Program-made: the position numbers and the translations under genes
From: Maratus speciosus
Lineage: Eukaryota; Arthropoda; Arachnida; Araneae; Salticidae
NCBI GenBank assembly: GCA_963932465.1
Contig: OZ010792.1
Location: 186,591,377-186,655,376, forward strand
Direction: 5' to 3'
Length of the DNA: 64,000 nucleotides
The notes under the pieces: model-generated
Databases searched by the model: none
Seen by the model: the letters and a program-made list of their open reading frames with translations, nothing else
What the model was told of the DNA's origin: nothing
Shown here: one piece after another, positions 34,651-45,773 of the stretch
How the letters are laid out: each line of letters begins with the position of its first letter
Position numbering within the stretch: the first letter of the stretch is position 1

Positions 34651-36662
34651 CTGATATTTGTCACACTGTAACTCTCGTATTTATGAACCGATTCGGATGA
34701 AATTTCGTGTATACATAGGACATACCAATGTCTCAACCGAGTTCGTTGGCCAGCTTCATCCGCCATCTTGTTTCAAAATGGCGGCCATTTAAATTTTTTT
34801 AAAAAAAATTAAAATTTGAAATGTGGTACGAAAAAATTTAAAATTAAAAAATATTTTTTTTATGTGTTTGACCTTGATACAAAGATTCCGGAGCAGGTTT
34901 TGTTTCATTTATATCTTATAAAATGGCTGAGTTATAGCACTTTGAATTTCTAGCGTGGCTGGCATTTTGAAATGACCTGATTTTTGTCACGCAATAACAG
35001 GCGTGTTTATTAACCGATTTGGATGTACCTTGGTTTATACATAGTACATACCAATGTCTCGACCGACTTCGTTGGCCAACTTCATCCGCCATCTTGTTTC
35101 AAAATGGCGGCCATTTAAATTTTTTGAAAAAATTTCAAATTTGAAATGTTGTACCAAAAAATTGAAAATGGAAAAATATTTTTTTCTTATGTGTTTGGCC
35201 TTGATGCAAAGCTTGCGGAACAGTTTTTGTTTCGTTTATATCTTAAAAAATGGCTGAGTTATAGCACTTTGAATTTCTAGCGTGGCTGGCATTTTAAAAT
35301 GACCTGATTTTTGTCACGCGATAATAGGCGTGTTTATGAACCGATTTGGATGTATCTTGGATTATACATAGCACATACCAATGTCTCGACCGAGTTCGTT
35401 CGCCAGCTTCATCCGCCATCTTGTTTCAAAATGGAGGCCATTTAAAAAAAATTTTTAATTTTTTAATTTAAAATGAGGTACCAAGAAATTGGAAAATGGA
35501 AAAGAATTTTTTTCGTATGTGTTTGACTTTAATACAAAGATTGCGGAACAGTTTTTGTTTCGTCTATATCTAGAAAAATGGCTGAGTTATAGCATTTTGT
35601 ATTTCTATTGTGGCTGATTAAAACGACCTGATTTATGTCACGCAATAACAGGCGTATTTATGAACCGATTTGGATATAAATTGGTGTGCACATAGTGAAT
35701 AACAATGTCTAAACCGAGTTCTTTGGCCAGTTTCATTCGCCATCTTGTTTCAAAAGAGCTGCCATTTAAAAAAAATTAAATTTTAAAATTTAAAATTAGT
35801 TATCAAAAAATTGGAAAATAAAAAAGATTTTTTTATGTGTTTGACCTTGATATAAAGATTCAAGAGCAGTTTTTGTTTCGTCAATAGCTAAAAAAATGGT
35901 TATGGTTGAATTATAGCACTTTGAATTTCTAGCATGGCTGACATTTTGAAACGATCTCATATTTGTCACGCGATAACGCGTGTATTTATAACCTATTTCG
36001 ATGTAAGAAGGCATGTGGGTAATATATAGCAATGTCTTGCCCAAGTTCGCTGGCCAGCTTTATCAGCCATCTTGTTTCAAAATGGCGCCCAGTAAATAAA
36101 AAAAAAATATATATATTTAAAGTAAGGTGAAAAAAAATTAGAAACTGAAAAAGGTTTCTTTTTTTAGTATTTGACCTTGATACAAGGATTCCGGAACATT
36201 TTTTGTTTTGTCTTTATATTAAAAAATGGCTCAGATATAGCAGTTTGAATTTCTAATGTGGGTGACATTTTGAAAAATCTGATTTTTTGCCTGCGACAGC
36301 ACCCATATATATCAACCGATTCCGATGTCAGTGAACATGTGCACAGGAATTACTAAGGTCTCGACCAAGTTCACTGGTTAGCCTAATCCACCATGTTGTC
36401 TTAAAATGGCAGGCACTTCAAGATATCGCCGAATTTGGCAACCAAATATTAGTTACTTTAAATAAAAGCAGCTTGGATAAAGCTGACTAATTTCGCGAAA
36501 TTCTCATTCATAATGATTTAGTATTAATAAAAATTAGTATTGAATCTCCTATAATCGGTTTCCACTAAATTGAGCTTTGTGCGTTTGAATAATATAAGCT
36601 GGCTTTTTAAAAATAAGGAATATGAAAGCTACCTCTTCCTCCCGGCACTGGCCGGAAGGACT
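34205..36662. mobile_element. Family D inverted array, truncated copy
   Basis: Family D monomers (about 320-340 bp) run inward on the minus strand at 34205-34560 and outward on the plus strand at 34660-36450, around an (AT)n tract at about 34614-34645. Each monomer contains AACCGATTTGGATGTA, CCAATGTCTCGACCGAGTTC, CGCCATCTTGTTTCAAAATGG and ATGGCTGAGTTATAGCA. The right side ends with the family D tail (CTCCCGGCACTGGCCGG near 36640). The left arm is cut after about one monomer by the RTE junction. Conservation drops with distance from the centre. Confidence 0.78.
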
Positions 36663-37150
36663 CTTTTTTTTTCTTTTTTTGCTGCATTTGTGCATTATTT
36701 CGCGATAGTGACGATCTATGCCTACTTTACTGTAAATATTTAAAAGTGGATCGTAAATGTCGAATTCTTAAGTGGATGCGAATAATGCCATTTTACATGA
36801 AATGAAAGCGTGTGCTGTAAATCTTAAAACTGAAATATGTTTTGTACTATTTATATATACACATATATATTTTTTTTTTCATCGGAGGCGACACTAAATT
36901 CCGAAAAAGCAGAATCCCTGTTGTCTAGTTATTAATTTTAAATATGTAAAAGAAAGATTATAGTTACAGATAAGATATGTTGGTCGCCAAAACCCGATTG
37001 CAGAAAATTAACCTGAGTTATAAAGGTGTTTCATGATTTCAAGCTGAATGAATTTTTATATTCTTTTACAAGAATCTTGATAAGGTAAATCTTTCAGTTT
37101 ATCTGTCCATCTTTCTATCTTTTACTTCCTTAAAACAAATTTTATTAAAG
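36663..37150. other. Unassigned DNA
   Basis: Just after the family D tail comes a T-rich stretch. GGTCGCCAAAACCCGATTGCAG (about 36982) matches a word cluster near 25272, indicating a dispersed repeat fragment. No gene. Confidence 0.4.
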
Positions 37151-37540
37151 ACCGGGAGGCATCTGCACAGGTCATCACCTCATCGAGTTGACGGCTGAAA
37201 TTTCAGGATTAGTTAAAAATCGATTAGCGTATTAAAATGTAACTGGTCTGCCAAGTCATATCTTTGTGGAAACCACCTGCAGACCAGATTTTACTGGTTA
37301 ATTGGTGGATTTTCCATTGTGTTTTCCTGCACATTCCTCCATGTTTCCATACTTTTGGATGCAACAAAACACAATAGTAAACCTATCAGTCAATCACTAA
37401 AATTAGGTCTTCAGGTGGTTTCCACCAAGATATGACTTGGCAGACCAGTTGCATTTTAATATGCTAATCTAATTTTCACTAATACCAAAATTTCAGCTGT
37501 AAACTCGATGAGGTGATGGAGTGTGCAGACGCCTCCCGGT
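37151..37540. mobile_element. 390-bp MITE with long inverted arms
   Basis: It begins ACCGGGAGGC and ends GCCTCCCGGT. The arms are mirrored over about 150 bp with mismatches, sharing ATCACCTCATCGAG, CTGGTCTGCCAAGTCATATC and GGAAACCACCTG. TTATTA-like sequence flanks both ends, but I cannot define a clean target duplication. Non-coding. Confidence 0.8.
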
Positions 37541-38794
37541 TTATTATAAATATCGGAATTCTAATCTCAATAGCACTCTAGACAATCTGGCAAATATCCG
37601 CTACTATTTATGGAACACTATTCCTTTAAGGGCGTTTTAGTGATGTTAACGAACTTTATGCATATGCATCATACATATTATATCTATGCATATAATACGT
37701 GATACATTTGCATCATACATATTATAGGTATTTGTATAATACATAATATATATGCATCATTATGACGTCAGAATAAACAAAACATTTTTCGTCGCCATAT
37801 TTGAGAATTGACATGATATATTACCAAATTTGGCGACACTTCGCTAAATGTCGCCAAGCTTGGCGAGAATTTGACGCTAGTGGCTATTTTTCATTGAGTT
37901 AATTATTAGTGCGAACCATCTATTTACATTTTTCCGCATATCATCTGATTAGTTAAATGGTATAACTAATAAATATTTACAAAGTGTCAATAGTTTCGTC
38001 ATTGCACAAAACTACTGCTATTGTTAGTATATCGTACTCTTATTATACTTACTGTTACTATGTTGTTAATCTTTACTCTGTTAAAACTTCTGCATCATAT
38101 AAAGAGAAGTTGCAGAAACTATTAAAGCATCGAAACTGCCAGTTCCCCTTATGATTATTATAATTCTATAACATGTAACCTGTTTATCGTTATGTACGTT
38201 AGAGTGAATCTTCTATAATCGGGTTCCTCGCATTTTAGTTTCAGGTTTCGAGTAAAATTATCTAAAATCTTAAACCACGGTATATTGGCACATTGTTCAA
38301 GACGATTAGATGAGAATAATGATAGATTTTTTAATGGATCATGGTAGTGCGCCGGTAGGTTTTCTATTCTTCCTTAATCGAATCTACTGAAAAGGTTAGC
38401 GTGAAACAAAATGATATTAGCATCAATATGGTTTAATATACATGCAGATATTGTCAAAAGATTTCATAAGAAACATTTCACTTGCACCAAATCGTATCAG
38501 TTAAAATACAATAATTGGCAGTGAATCCAGTTAGAAAATATTACTTAATAGGATTAAAAATCTCCACATCAGAGAATGTATTACAACTCATAAGCAAACA
38601 TACATTAAGAATAAGTGAGTTAAGAGATATTTGTCACGAAAGATGAAATACATAACAAAACAAAATATAATATGAATAACAGTAACATAATGCAATGCTT
38701 AACATGTATTTAAGGACAAAGAACTGCTTGCTAAAGGCGGCTAATACTTTAATATAAAAAGAAATAAAGTATAAATTTGTAAAGCTCAAAAAAT
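37541..38794. other. AT-rich DNA, nothing recognised
   Basis: Repeated GCATCATACATATTATA words occur near 37660-37760. No gene was recognised. Confidence 0.4.
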
Positions 38795-39125
38795 AAATTT
38801 AGGTATTTTTATGTTAGCCGGGCTCAACTGGCAAATCGCCAAATCGCCAAATACTGTTTCCATCTCCATTGTTCATAGTGCATTTATTTCATTTAAAAAT
38901 ATAAACTTTTCAGTCATCTCATTTAAAATAGATGCCTTTTACTCATTTTATTTAAAACATAGAAGTAAATAAATACGAAATAATAACATAAACCAAAATG
39001 TTTTATTTGAAAATGAAAACATTGTTTCTAATTTAAACATGTGAAAAATTAAAATTGCTGTTGGCGAAAAAACAAAATGCTATTGAGGAGATTTGCGCCC
39101 GGCTAACATAAAAGTACCGAAATTT
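38795..39125. mobile_element. 331-bp MITE, GTTAGCCGGGC ends
   Basis: The left end (AAATTTAGGTATTTTTATG then TTAGCCGGGC) is mirrored by the right end (GCCCGGCTAACATAAAAGTAC then CGAAATTT) over about 29 bp with two mismatches. Inside, GGCAAATCGCCAAATCGCC on the left is mirrored only weakly. Non-coding. Confidence 0.75.
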
Positions 39126-39209
39126 AAAAAAAAGCTTTATATTAATATCGTTTAGAAAAACACATTTGAAAAACATACAAAAGTAGTGATATCCCAACAA
39201 AAAGTTTTC

Positions 39210-39262
<53 letters not shown>

Positions 39263-40688
39263 TGCCAAGTTGTCCTTAATGTTTCGGCCAGAAAAAGTAG
39301 TGATATTTGAAGTTCGCACAAGTTAAAAGCCAAACATCCCAAATCTTTCATTGAAAATGGCTTCCTGCGACTTGGCCGTTAATGCCTTCTATAGCATTTT
39401 CAATTTAATGATTGGAAATTACCCATTTATGAATTATTTAAATATTAAAAGTAATATTAGAATGCAAAGAGGCAAATTCACATGAAGACATTACAAGTAA
39501 AAGATTTCTGATAAATACTATTGAGTTTCAACAAACATTAGTTTTGGTTACAAATCATTTAGTCCACTTATGGTTTAATTGAAATTTATTTTATACGGTC
39601 TAAACCTAAAGTCATTAACATGAAACCCAAGAAATAAAACAAAATTTACTTTTTTCAAGTCTCAGAATGTGTTACATTATATTTTAATGTATAATATTGA
39701 AATCTTGTGCATTGGCGAAAGAGATTTTTTTCATGTGAATATTTATTATAGTTTGTTTGCATTTATTAAGAGGTATTGCAATAACCTTAGAATCAAACTT
39801 ATCTAAAAATGTACTACGTAATTTAGAGATACTATATATAAGTATACAGATGCTATATATATAAATAAATATATATATAAATAAGTATACAGATAAGCAA
39901 ACAAATAGACAAACCGAGGTAATAAACACGTTTCCCAACAAACATCCCTCTCATAATGGATACCATTTAAAAGAACACTAAAATTGCGCTTGTTATTAAA
40001 ACACTGTAGTAGAAGTTATTACATAAATTTAGAAAATCAGGCAGAAAACAGAGAGAAATTTGTTTCTAACAGTTGTTTTTATCTTCTTGGATGAAAGACG
40101 CAGTAATTAATAGCTTGTACGCTATGTAAAATATTTAGATGTCTTATATTATATTAATATCTGTCGTGTTTGTGTAAGTGTTATTGAAAAACTTGACATC
40201 TTAGTGTAGATCGTTGCTTAAGAAGATGATTTATCCAATGCTGTAACCTTTAAGTAATTGATTAATAGGTTAACGAGTTAATTACATCGATTAATTTTCC
40301 ATGAAATCTCTAATAAAGTGACATAAGAAATTAATTATCATTTCTTCTTCTTCTTCTTCTTCTTCTTTTTTTTTTTTTTTTTTTTTGCAAATTGCACATG
40401 TAAGAAAACGCTGATTTATTATTAAATTATTTATTTTATAATTAAATGATTTATTGTTAACTTTTTAAACGATGCTGATAAAATTAGAAAGGCATTGTGT
40501 TGTGTTTGGAGTAATATTTGCACAATACAAAACACTATCATTTAATTTTAAGCGCAAATCAATCCGAAAAGTGACATCTGCTGCATATGTTACTTGTATT
40601 AATTTTACCAAATTAATTAATTCTGAAAAATATCATAATGTAATTAATAATACAAAAAGTTTTTTTCAATTTGCAACTGAGTAATATT
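39126..40688. other. AT-rich DNA with homopolymer and microsatellite tracts
   Basis: A poly-A run of nearly 50 bases ends at about 39260. A TTC repeat followed by poly-T lies at about 40342-40386. No gene was recognised. Confidence 0.45.
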
Positions 40689-42339
40689 TATAGTAAAGCG
40701 AGGAGAGTCTGCGCACATTTCAAAAGAATAATAATAAAAAAATCTAAATATTAATATTTTGCTAAACTATGCATGAATAATTTTGACTTAATTTGTTTTT
40801 TATGCATTTCCATCGTTATTTTGTTGTTATACTATAATTTAATAGAACAGCAGCAATAAAACCAAGAAAACTATTTTGCGCAATCTCTCCTTACAGGGTA
40901 GGAGAGAACGCGCACATGGGTAGGAGAGATTGCGCACATAGGTAGAAGAGATTGTTATTAATAATAAATGCAATTAAATTGTTAACAATAATAATTACAC
41001 TTAATCGACATTGTTGAAAGGTTTTTGTGAGTAAATATTGTCGTATTAGAAGTGAATATTTCAACCAAATGTTTAAATAATAAATAAAAGAAAGAATTTT
41101 AACAACAGTTAAAAATTTTAGTTTAAGAAAATTAAAATATCAGAAAAAGCAAGACCTACTAAGATTACAAAATAACATTAATCTAGTTGATAACATGTTT
41201 AACTTGAAAATTACTTCATTTCCATTTCCACAGTTTCATTGTATTTTGTTTGCTAACCGAAGTTGTCGTCGTCCACAATCGATGCACTTATTGTTGTAAA
41301 TCGTGCATCTTTCGCGCAATCACTTGCAAAAAGCAATACATTGAATCCAGTCAGTTGTCGAAATTGTCTCCTGGTACAGTTCCAGACATTCAGTGCACTC
41401 ATCCTCATTGACCTTCGGTTTTTTTTCTTTGAGTATTTTTATCCCACATTTTGAGGAAGCACCTTATCTTTAGCTGTTTTTTTTTGTAGCGGCATCCTTC
41501 TTAAGTCTTTTTTCATGATAATTTGTGGATCAGTAACATTAGTTGCACGATGTTTCCTTTTGATTTCGATAGCATTACACTACTTGGAATGGGTGAAAGC
41601 TTTTCCAAAACATTGTATTAGAAAGTTTATTTTAGGTAACAAAATTAATTTATTAATAAATATATTATTAATTTATTAACAAAAGTAATTACATAAAATT
41701 TATTTAATAATAACTGTATTATTAATTTATTAAATAAAATTTTTATCCTGCAAAAGTATTTTTTTTGCAAATTAATTTGTTGCCAAATTTAGTTTTGATA
41801 ATTATGTGTTTTTCCGAAATTATTTCGAAATTGAGTCATTCATATATTTTACACGTAATTTGAAATTCATACAAATTTATCAATAAGCTGTGTAATCTCT
41901 CCTAGCGCTGAAACTTATTGGAAAAATGCGCCATCTCTCCTAAGTAGCAGATGCGCAAACTCTCCTATTTTCGTAGGAGAGATTGCGCGGCCTTTTATTT
42001 AAATATGGCCGCTTCTAAAATGAATTTTTGGTGTTCACATACTTAGTCCAGGTTAGTAGTTTATAGGAAATCGTTTTAGTTCAAAATATTTTGTATTACT
42101 GACGTTCTATAAAAATTCTGACGAACAGTTATGAAAATTCAAGCACTTACTTTGGAAAAAAAACAAACAAAATAGCACTGCTTTATCCAAGACACTTGGA
42201 ACAATCAATATGCACATTCATGTAGACACTGCACTAATGCTACTGTACAACTACCTGGAGTCGCTAGGCACGCACTCTACTCCTTCCAGTTGAATCTCTT
42301 TGTGCGCAATCTCTCCTACCGCGCGAACTCTCCTCGCTT

Positions 42340-42347
<8 letters not shown>
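40689..42347. mobile_element. pogo/Tigger-like deletion derivative with repeated GGAGAGATTGCGC sites
   Basis: Left end TATAGTAAAGCGAGGAGAG (from 40689), continuing TCTGCGCACA. The right end is its mirror, CTCTCCTCGCTTTACTATA (to 42347), preceded by CGCGCGAA. The word TAGGAGAGATTGCGCA recurs in both orientations at about 40877-40950, 41885-41990 and 42300-42325, suggesting subterminal transposase sites. TA-rich sequence lies at both ends. A PHD-finger relic on the minus strand suggests a parental Tigger-like transposase. Most coding sequence has been deleted. Confidence 0.6.
41258..41430 (-). pseudogene. PHD-like zinc finger relic of a Tigger-type transposase
   Basis: Translating the minus strand from about 41430 gives a C-x2-C pair (CTECLELY), then DWIQC-x3-C, then a stop where a Trp is usual. 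After that come an Arg where the PHD histidine should be, a Cys, and C-x2-C (CIDC). This spacing is that of the C4HC3 PHD-like finger found at the C-terminus of many arthropod Tigger/pogo transposases. The stop and the His loss mark it as a relic. The call rests on the cysteine pattern alone. Confidence 0.45.

Positions 42348-42397
<50 letters not shown>
42343..42397. repeat. (AT)n microsatellite
   Basis: A pure AT dinucleotide tract directly at the right end of the pogo-like element, consistent with insertion into a TA-rich target or expansion of the TA duplication. Confidence 0.85.
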
Positions 42398-42401
<4 letters not shown>

Positions 42402-43034
42402 GTATAGCTGTAGGATTTGAATTTTTAGACATCGTTTATCTCACTTATCACGTGCGTGATCAGCTAATTAACTAACTCTCTGGTATTTATTTATTGTCTA
42501 TAATATGAACGCGCGAGATACCAAAGCAAAATTCACGGATCACGAGCACAATGACTTTAGATTTTGAAAATCAGAAAAGAGTAATCCCCCTCTCTCTCTC
42601 CTTTTTTTTAAAAATCAATCATGAAGCATTGAACCAGGAGCGGACAATAAAGCAATTGGCTGTACTAGGCCTATCTGGAATGTTCTACAGATAATGTTTA
42701 AACTGCTGTGTTTAAGTGTTAATCTTGGTATATTTTAAAAAGCTAGTTGTGGCACATTGTAAAATTAAGTGTCATCAAGGGATTAAATTCAAGTTCGTAT
42801 TATTTCAGGATTGTGTATTTATTTAAATATATCAATAAATTAACGTTTCGCGCACCCTATTCCATATACTACAGGATAGACACTATCCGGGCTTCCCGGG
42901 TTACAGAATATAGGTGAAAACCATCATATAAATTATTTGTGATGTTAACATTATTTTTTCTCTGCACATACTAAAGGCACAGTGGCGAAAGAGGTATTTT
43001 TCGAAAGGTTCCGCAAGCGGCTTTTGATGTAGTA
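42398..43034. other. Unassigned DNA
   Basis: There is no gene. It contains a CT-rich tract (about 42589-42603) and CCGGGCTTCCCGGG (about 42888-42901), a short inverted repeat. Confidence 0.4.
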
Positions 43035-43231
43035 TCTATATATATATATACCATTTCGCTAACGTACGTGGCACAGAAATCGCGATATTTGTTATTGTTT
43101 AATGGCAACGCCCGAGAAACGCATCTCATTGGTTATTGTGTAAAAGTCATTTGGCAGGATTTAGGCTGCGGTAAATTCGGTTTATTTACATTTCGCGTTT
43201 ATTTATTTGTGTTCTCTCTTTCGCTGCAATT

Positions 43232-43501
43232 ATGAAAGTTGTTAGAAATGCCCGTAAAAGATCTTGGCGAATGCTTGAAAGTGAACAAAAAGCAGCATTA
43301 AGAAGAGAAAATCGAAATAGATTGGATCGAGAACAGCGTCAAACACAGAGCGTAAGCGATCGCCAAAATAGGCTTAATAACCGTCGCATGGGCGAACGCG
43401 TTGCTTCTGAAATCCAAATTACTGATTTAAACGTTCCGGAGCATAACTGTGGATATATAGTTATATTAGCGTGGTGTGTATATGACATCTGTGCCAAATA
43501 A
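43232..43501 (+). pseudogene. Helitron replicase N-terminal fragment
   Basis: An 89-residue frame starting MKVVRNARKRSW. It is rich in Arg, Glu, Gln and Asn for the first 60 residues (ALRRENRNRLDREQRQTQS, DRQNRLNNRRM), then runs into unrelated sequence and stops. A basic, Arg/Glu-rich N-terminus about 200 bp from the 5' TC is the usual start of arthropod Helitron Rep-helicase proteins. The Rep motif and helicase are missing, so the fragment has no enzymatic role. It could still produce a short basic peptide if transcribed. Confidence 0.55.
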
Positions 43502-43549
43502 ATATTATTCTGTATTTTTTTTATGAAGTCCACTCCAGTCTTATATTTT

Positions 43550-45578
43550 AGGTAGCTTTCTTTACAAAAAGTCCTTCCGGCCAGTGCCGGGAGGAAGAGG
43601 TAGCTTTCATATTCCTTATTTTTAAAAAGCCAACTTATATTATTCAAACACACGAAGCTCAATTAAGTGGAAACCGAATGTAGGAGATTCAATACTAATT
43701 TTTATCAATACTAAATCATTATGAATGAGAATTTCGCGAAATTAGTCAGCTTTATCCAAGCTGCTTTTATTTAAAGTCACTTATATTTGGCTGCCAAATG
43801 CGGCGATTTCTTAAAGTGCCTGCCATTTTAAGACAACATGGTAGATGAGGCTAACCAGTGAACTTGGTCGAGATGTTAGTAATTGCTGTGCACATGATCA
43901 CTCATATCGGAATCGGTTGATATATACGAGTGCTGTCGCAGGCAAAAAATCAGATTTTTCAAAATGTCACCCACTTTAGAAATTGAAACTGCTATATCTG
44001 AGCCATTTTTTAAGATAAAGACAAACAAAAAATGCTCCTGAATCATTATATCAAGGTCAAATACTTAAGAAAGAAACCTTTTTCAATTTCTAATTTTTTT
44101 GCACCTCACTTTAAATATATTTTTTTTTTAATTTAATGGCCGACATATTGAAACAAGATGGCTGATGAAGCTGGCCAGCGAACTTGGTCGAGATATTGTT
44201 GTATACTATCCACATGCCTTCTTCCATCGAAATAGGCGAATAAGTGTGGTATCGCGTGACAAATACAAGATCGTTTCAAAGTGTTAGCCATGATAGAAAT
44301 TCAAAGTTCTATAATTCAACCACTTTTTAAGATATAAACAAAAGAACAAATTTTCAGAAACAAAAACTGCTCCAGAATCTTTGTATCAAGGCCAAACACA
44401 TAAAAAAATCTTTTTCATTTTCCAATTTTTTAATACCTCATTTTAAATTTAAAATTACATTTAAAAAAAATGGCAACCCTTTTGAAACAAGATGGCGAAT
44501 GAAGCTGGCCAACGAACTCGGTCGAGACATTGGTATGTACTATGTACAGACCAAGTTACATTCAAATCGGTTCATAAATACGCCTGTTATCGCGTGACAA
44601 AAATCAGGTCGTTTTAAAATGTCAGCCACAATAGAAATTCAAAATGTTATAACTCAGCCATTTTTTTAGATGTAGACGAAACAAAACCTGTTCCGGAATC
44701 TTTGTATTAAGGTCAAACACATACAAAAAAATCTTTTTCATTTTCCAATTTTTTGGTATCACATTTTATTTTTTTTTTAAATTTTTTTAAATGGCCACCA
44801 TTTTGAAACAAGATGGCGAATGAAGCTGGTCAACGAACTCGGTTGTGTTATTTGTACGTACTATGTACACACCAAGGTACGTCCAAATCGGTTCATAAAT
44901 ACGTCTGTTATCACGTGGCAAAAATCAGGACGTTTCAAAATGTCAGCCACGCTAGAAATTCAAAATGCTATAACTCAGCCATTTTTTAAGATATAGACGA
45001 AACAAAAACTGCTCCCGAATCTTTTTATCAAGGTCAAACACATAAGAAAAAAATATTTTTTCAATTTTCAATTTTTTGCTACCACATTTCAAATTTAAAT
45101 TTTTCTTAAAATTTTAAATGGCCGCCATTTTTAAACAAGATGGCGGATAAAGCTGGCCAACGAACTCGTTCGAGACATTGGTCTGTACTATGCATAAACG
45201 AAGTTACATCCAAATCGGTTCATAAATACGCCTTTTATCGCGTGACAAAATTCAGGACGTTTCAAAATGTCAGCCACGCTAGAAATTCAAAATGCTATAA
45301 CTCAGCCATTTTTTAAGATATAGACTAAACAAAAACTGCTACGGAGTCTTTGTATAAAGGTCAAATACATAAGAAAAAAATATTTTTCCATTTTCAATTT
45401 TTTGGTACCACATTTCAAATTTTAAATTTTTTTAAAAATTTTAAATGGCCGCCATTTTGAAACAAAATGGCGGATGAAGCTGGCCAACGAACTCGGTCGA
45501 GACATTGGTATGTACTATGTACACACCGAATTACATCTAAATCGGTTCATAAATACGAGAGTTACAGTGTGACATAGG

Positions 45579-45652
<74 letters not shown>

Positions 45653-45773
45653 TTTGAACGGAGGGTGGTTTCGGGGTCTGGGGGTCATGATCGATGAAAA
45701 TATACCAAAATTTTTTGAAATCGCTTTCCTCCGAACGGCTGCAATAGGTAGCTTTTTGTAAAGAAAGCTACCT
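43550..45773 (-). mobile_element. Family D element D1, complete
   Basis: Perfect 22-bp terminal inverted repeats, AGGTAGCTTTCTTTACAAAA plus AG, lie at both ends (43550 and the complement ending at 45773). Read on the minus strand it begins with this hairpin head, then GCTACCTATTGCAGCC, CCGTTCGGAGGAAAG and CAGACCCCGAAACC. An (AT)n tract, about five monomers of 320-340 bp and a tail ending CCCGGCACTGGCCGGAAGG follow. It has no GTCY tract and no coding sequence. The hairpin-plus-cores design resembles families A and C. Confidence 0.75.
45582..45648. repeat. (AT)n microsatellite of D1
   Basis: An uninterrupted AT tract between the D1 head and its first monomer. The corresponding D2 tract is split at 45885-45906 and 47070-47090 by the MITE. 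Confidence 0.85.
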
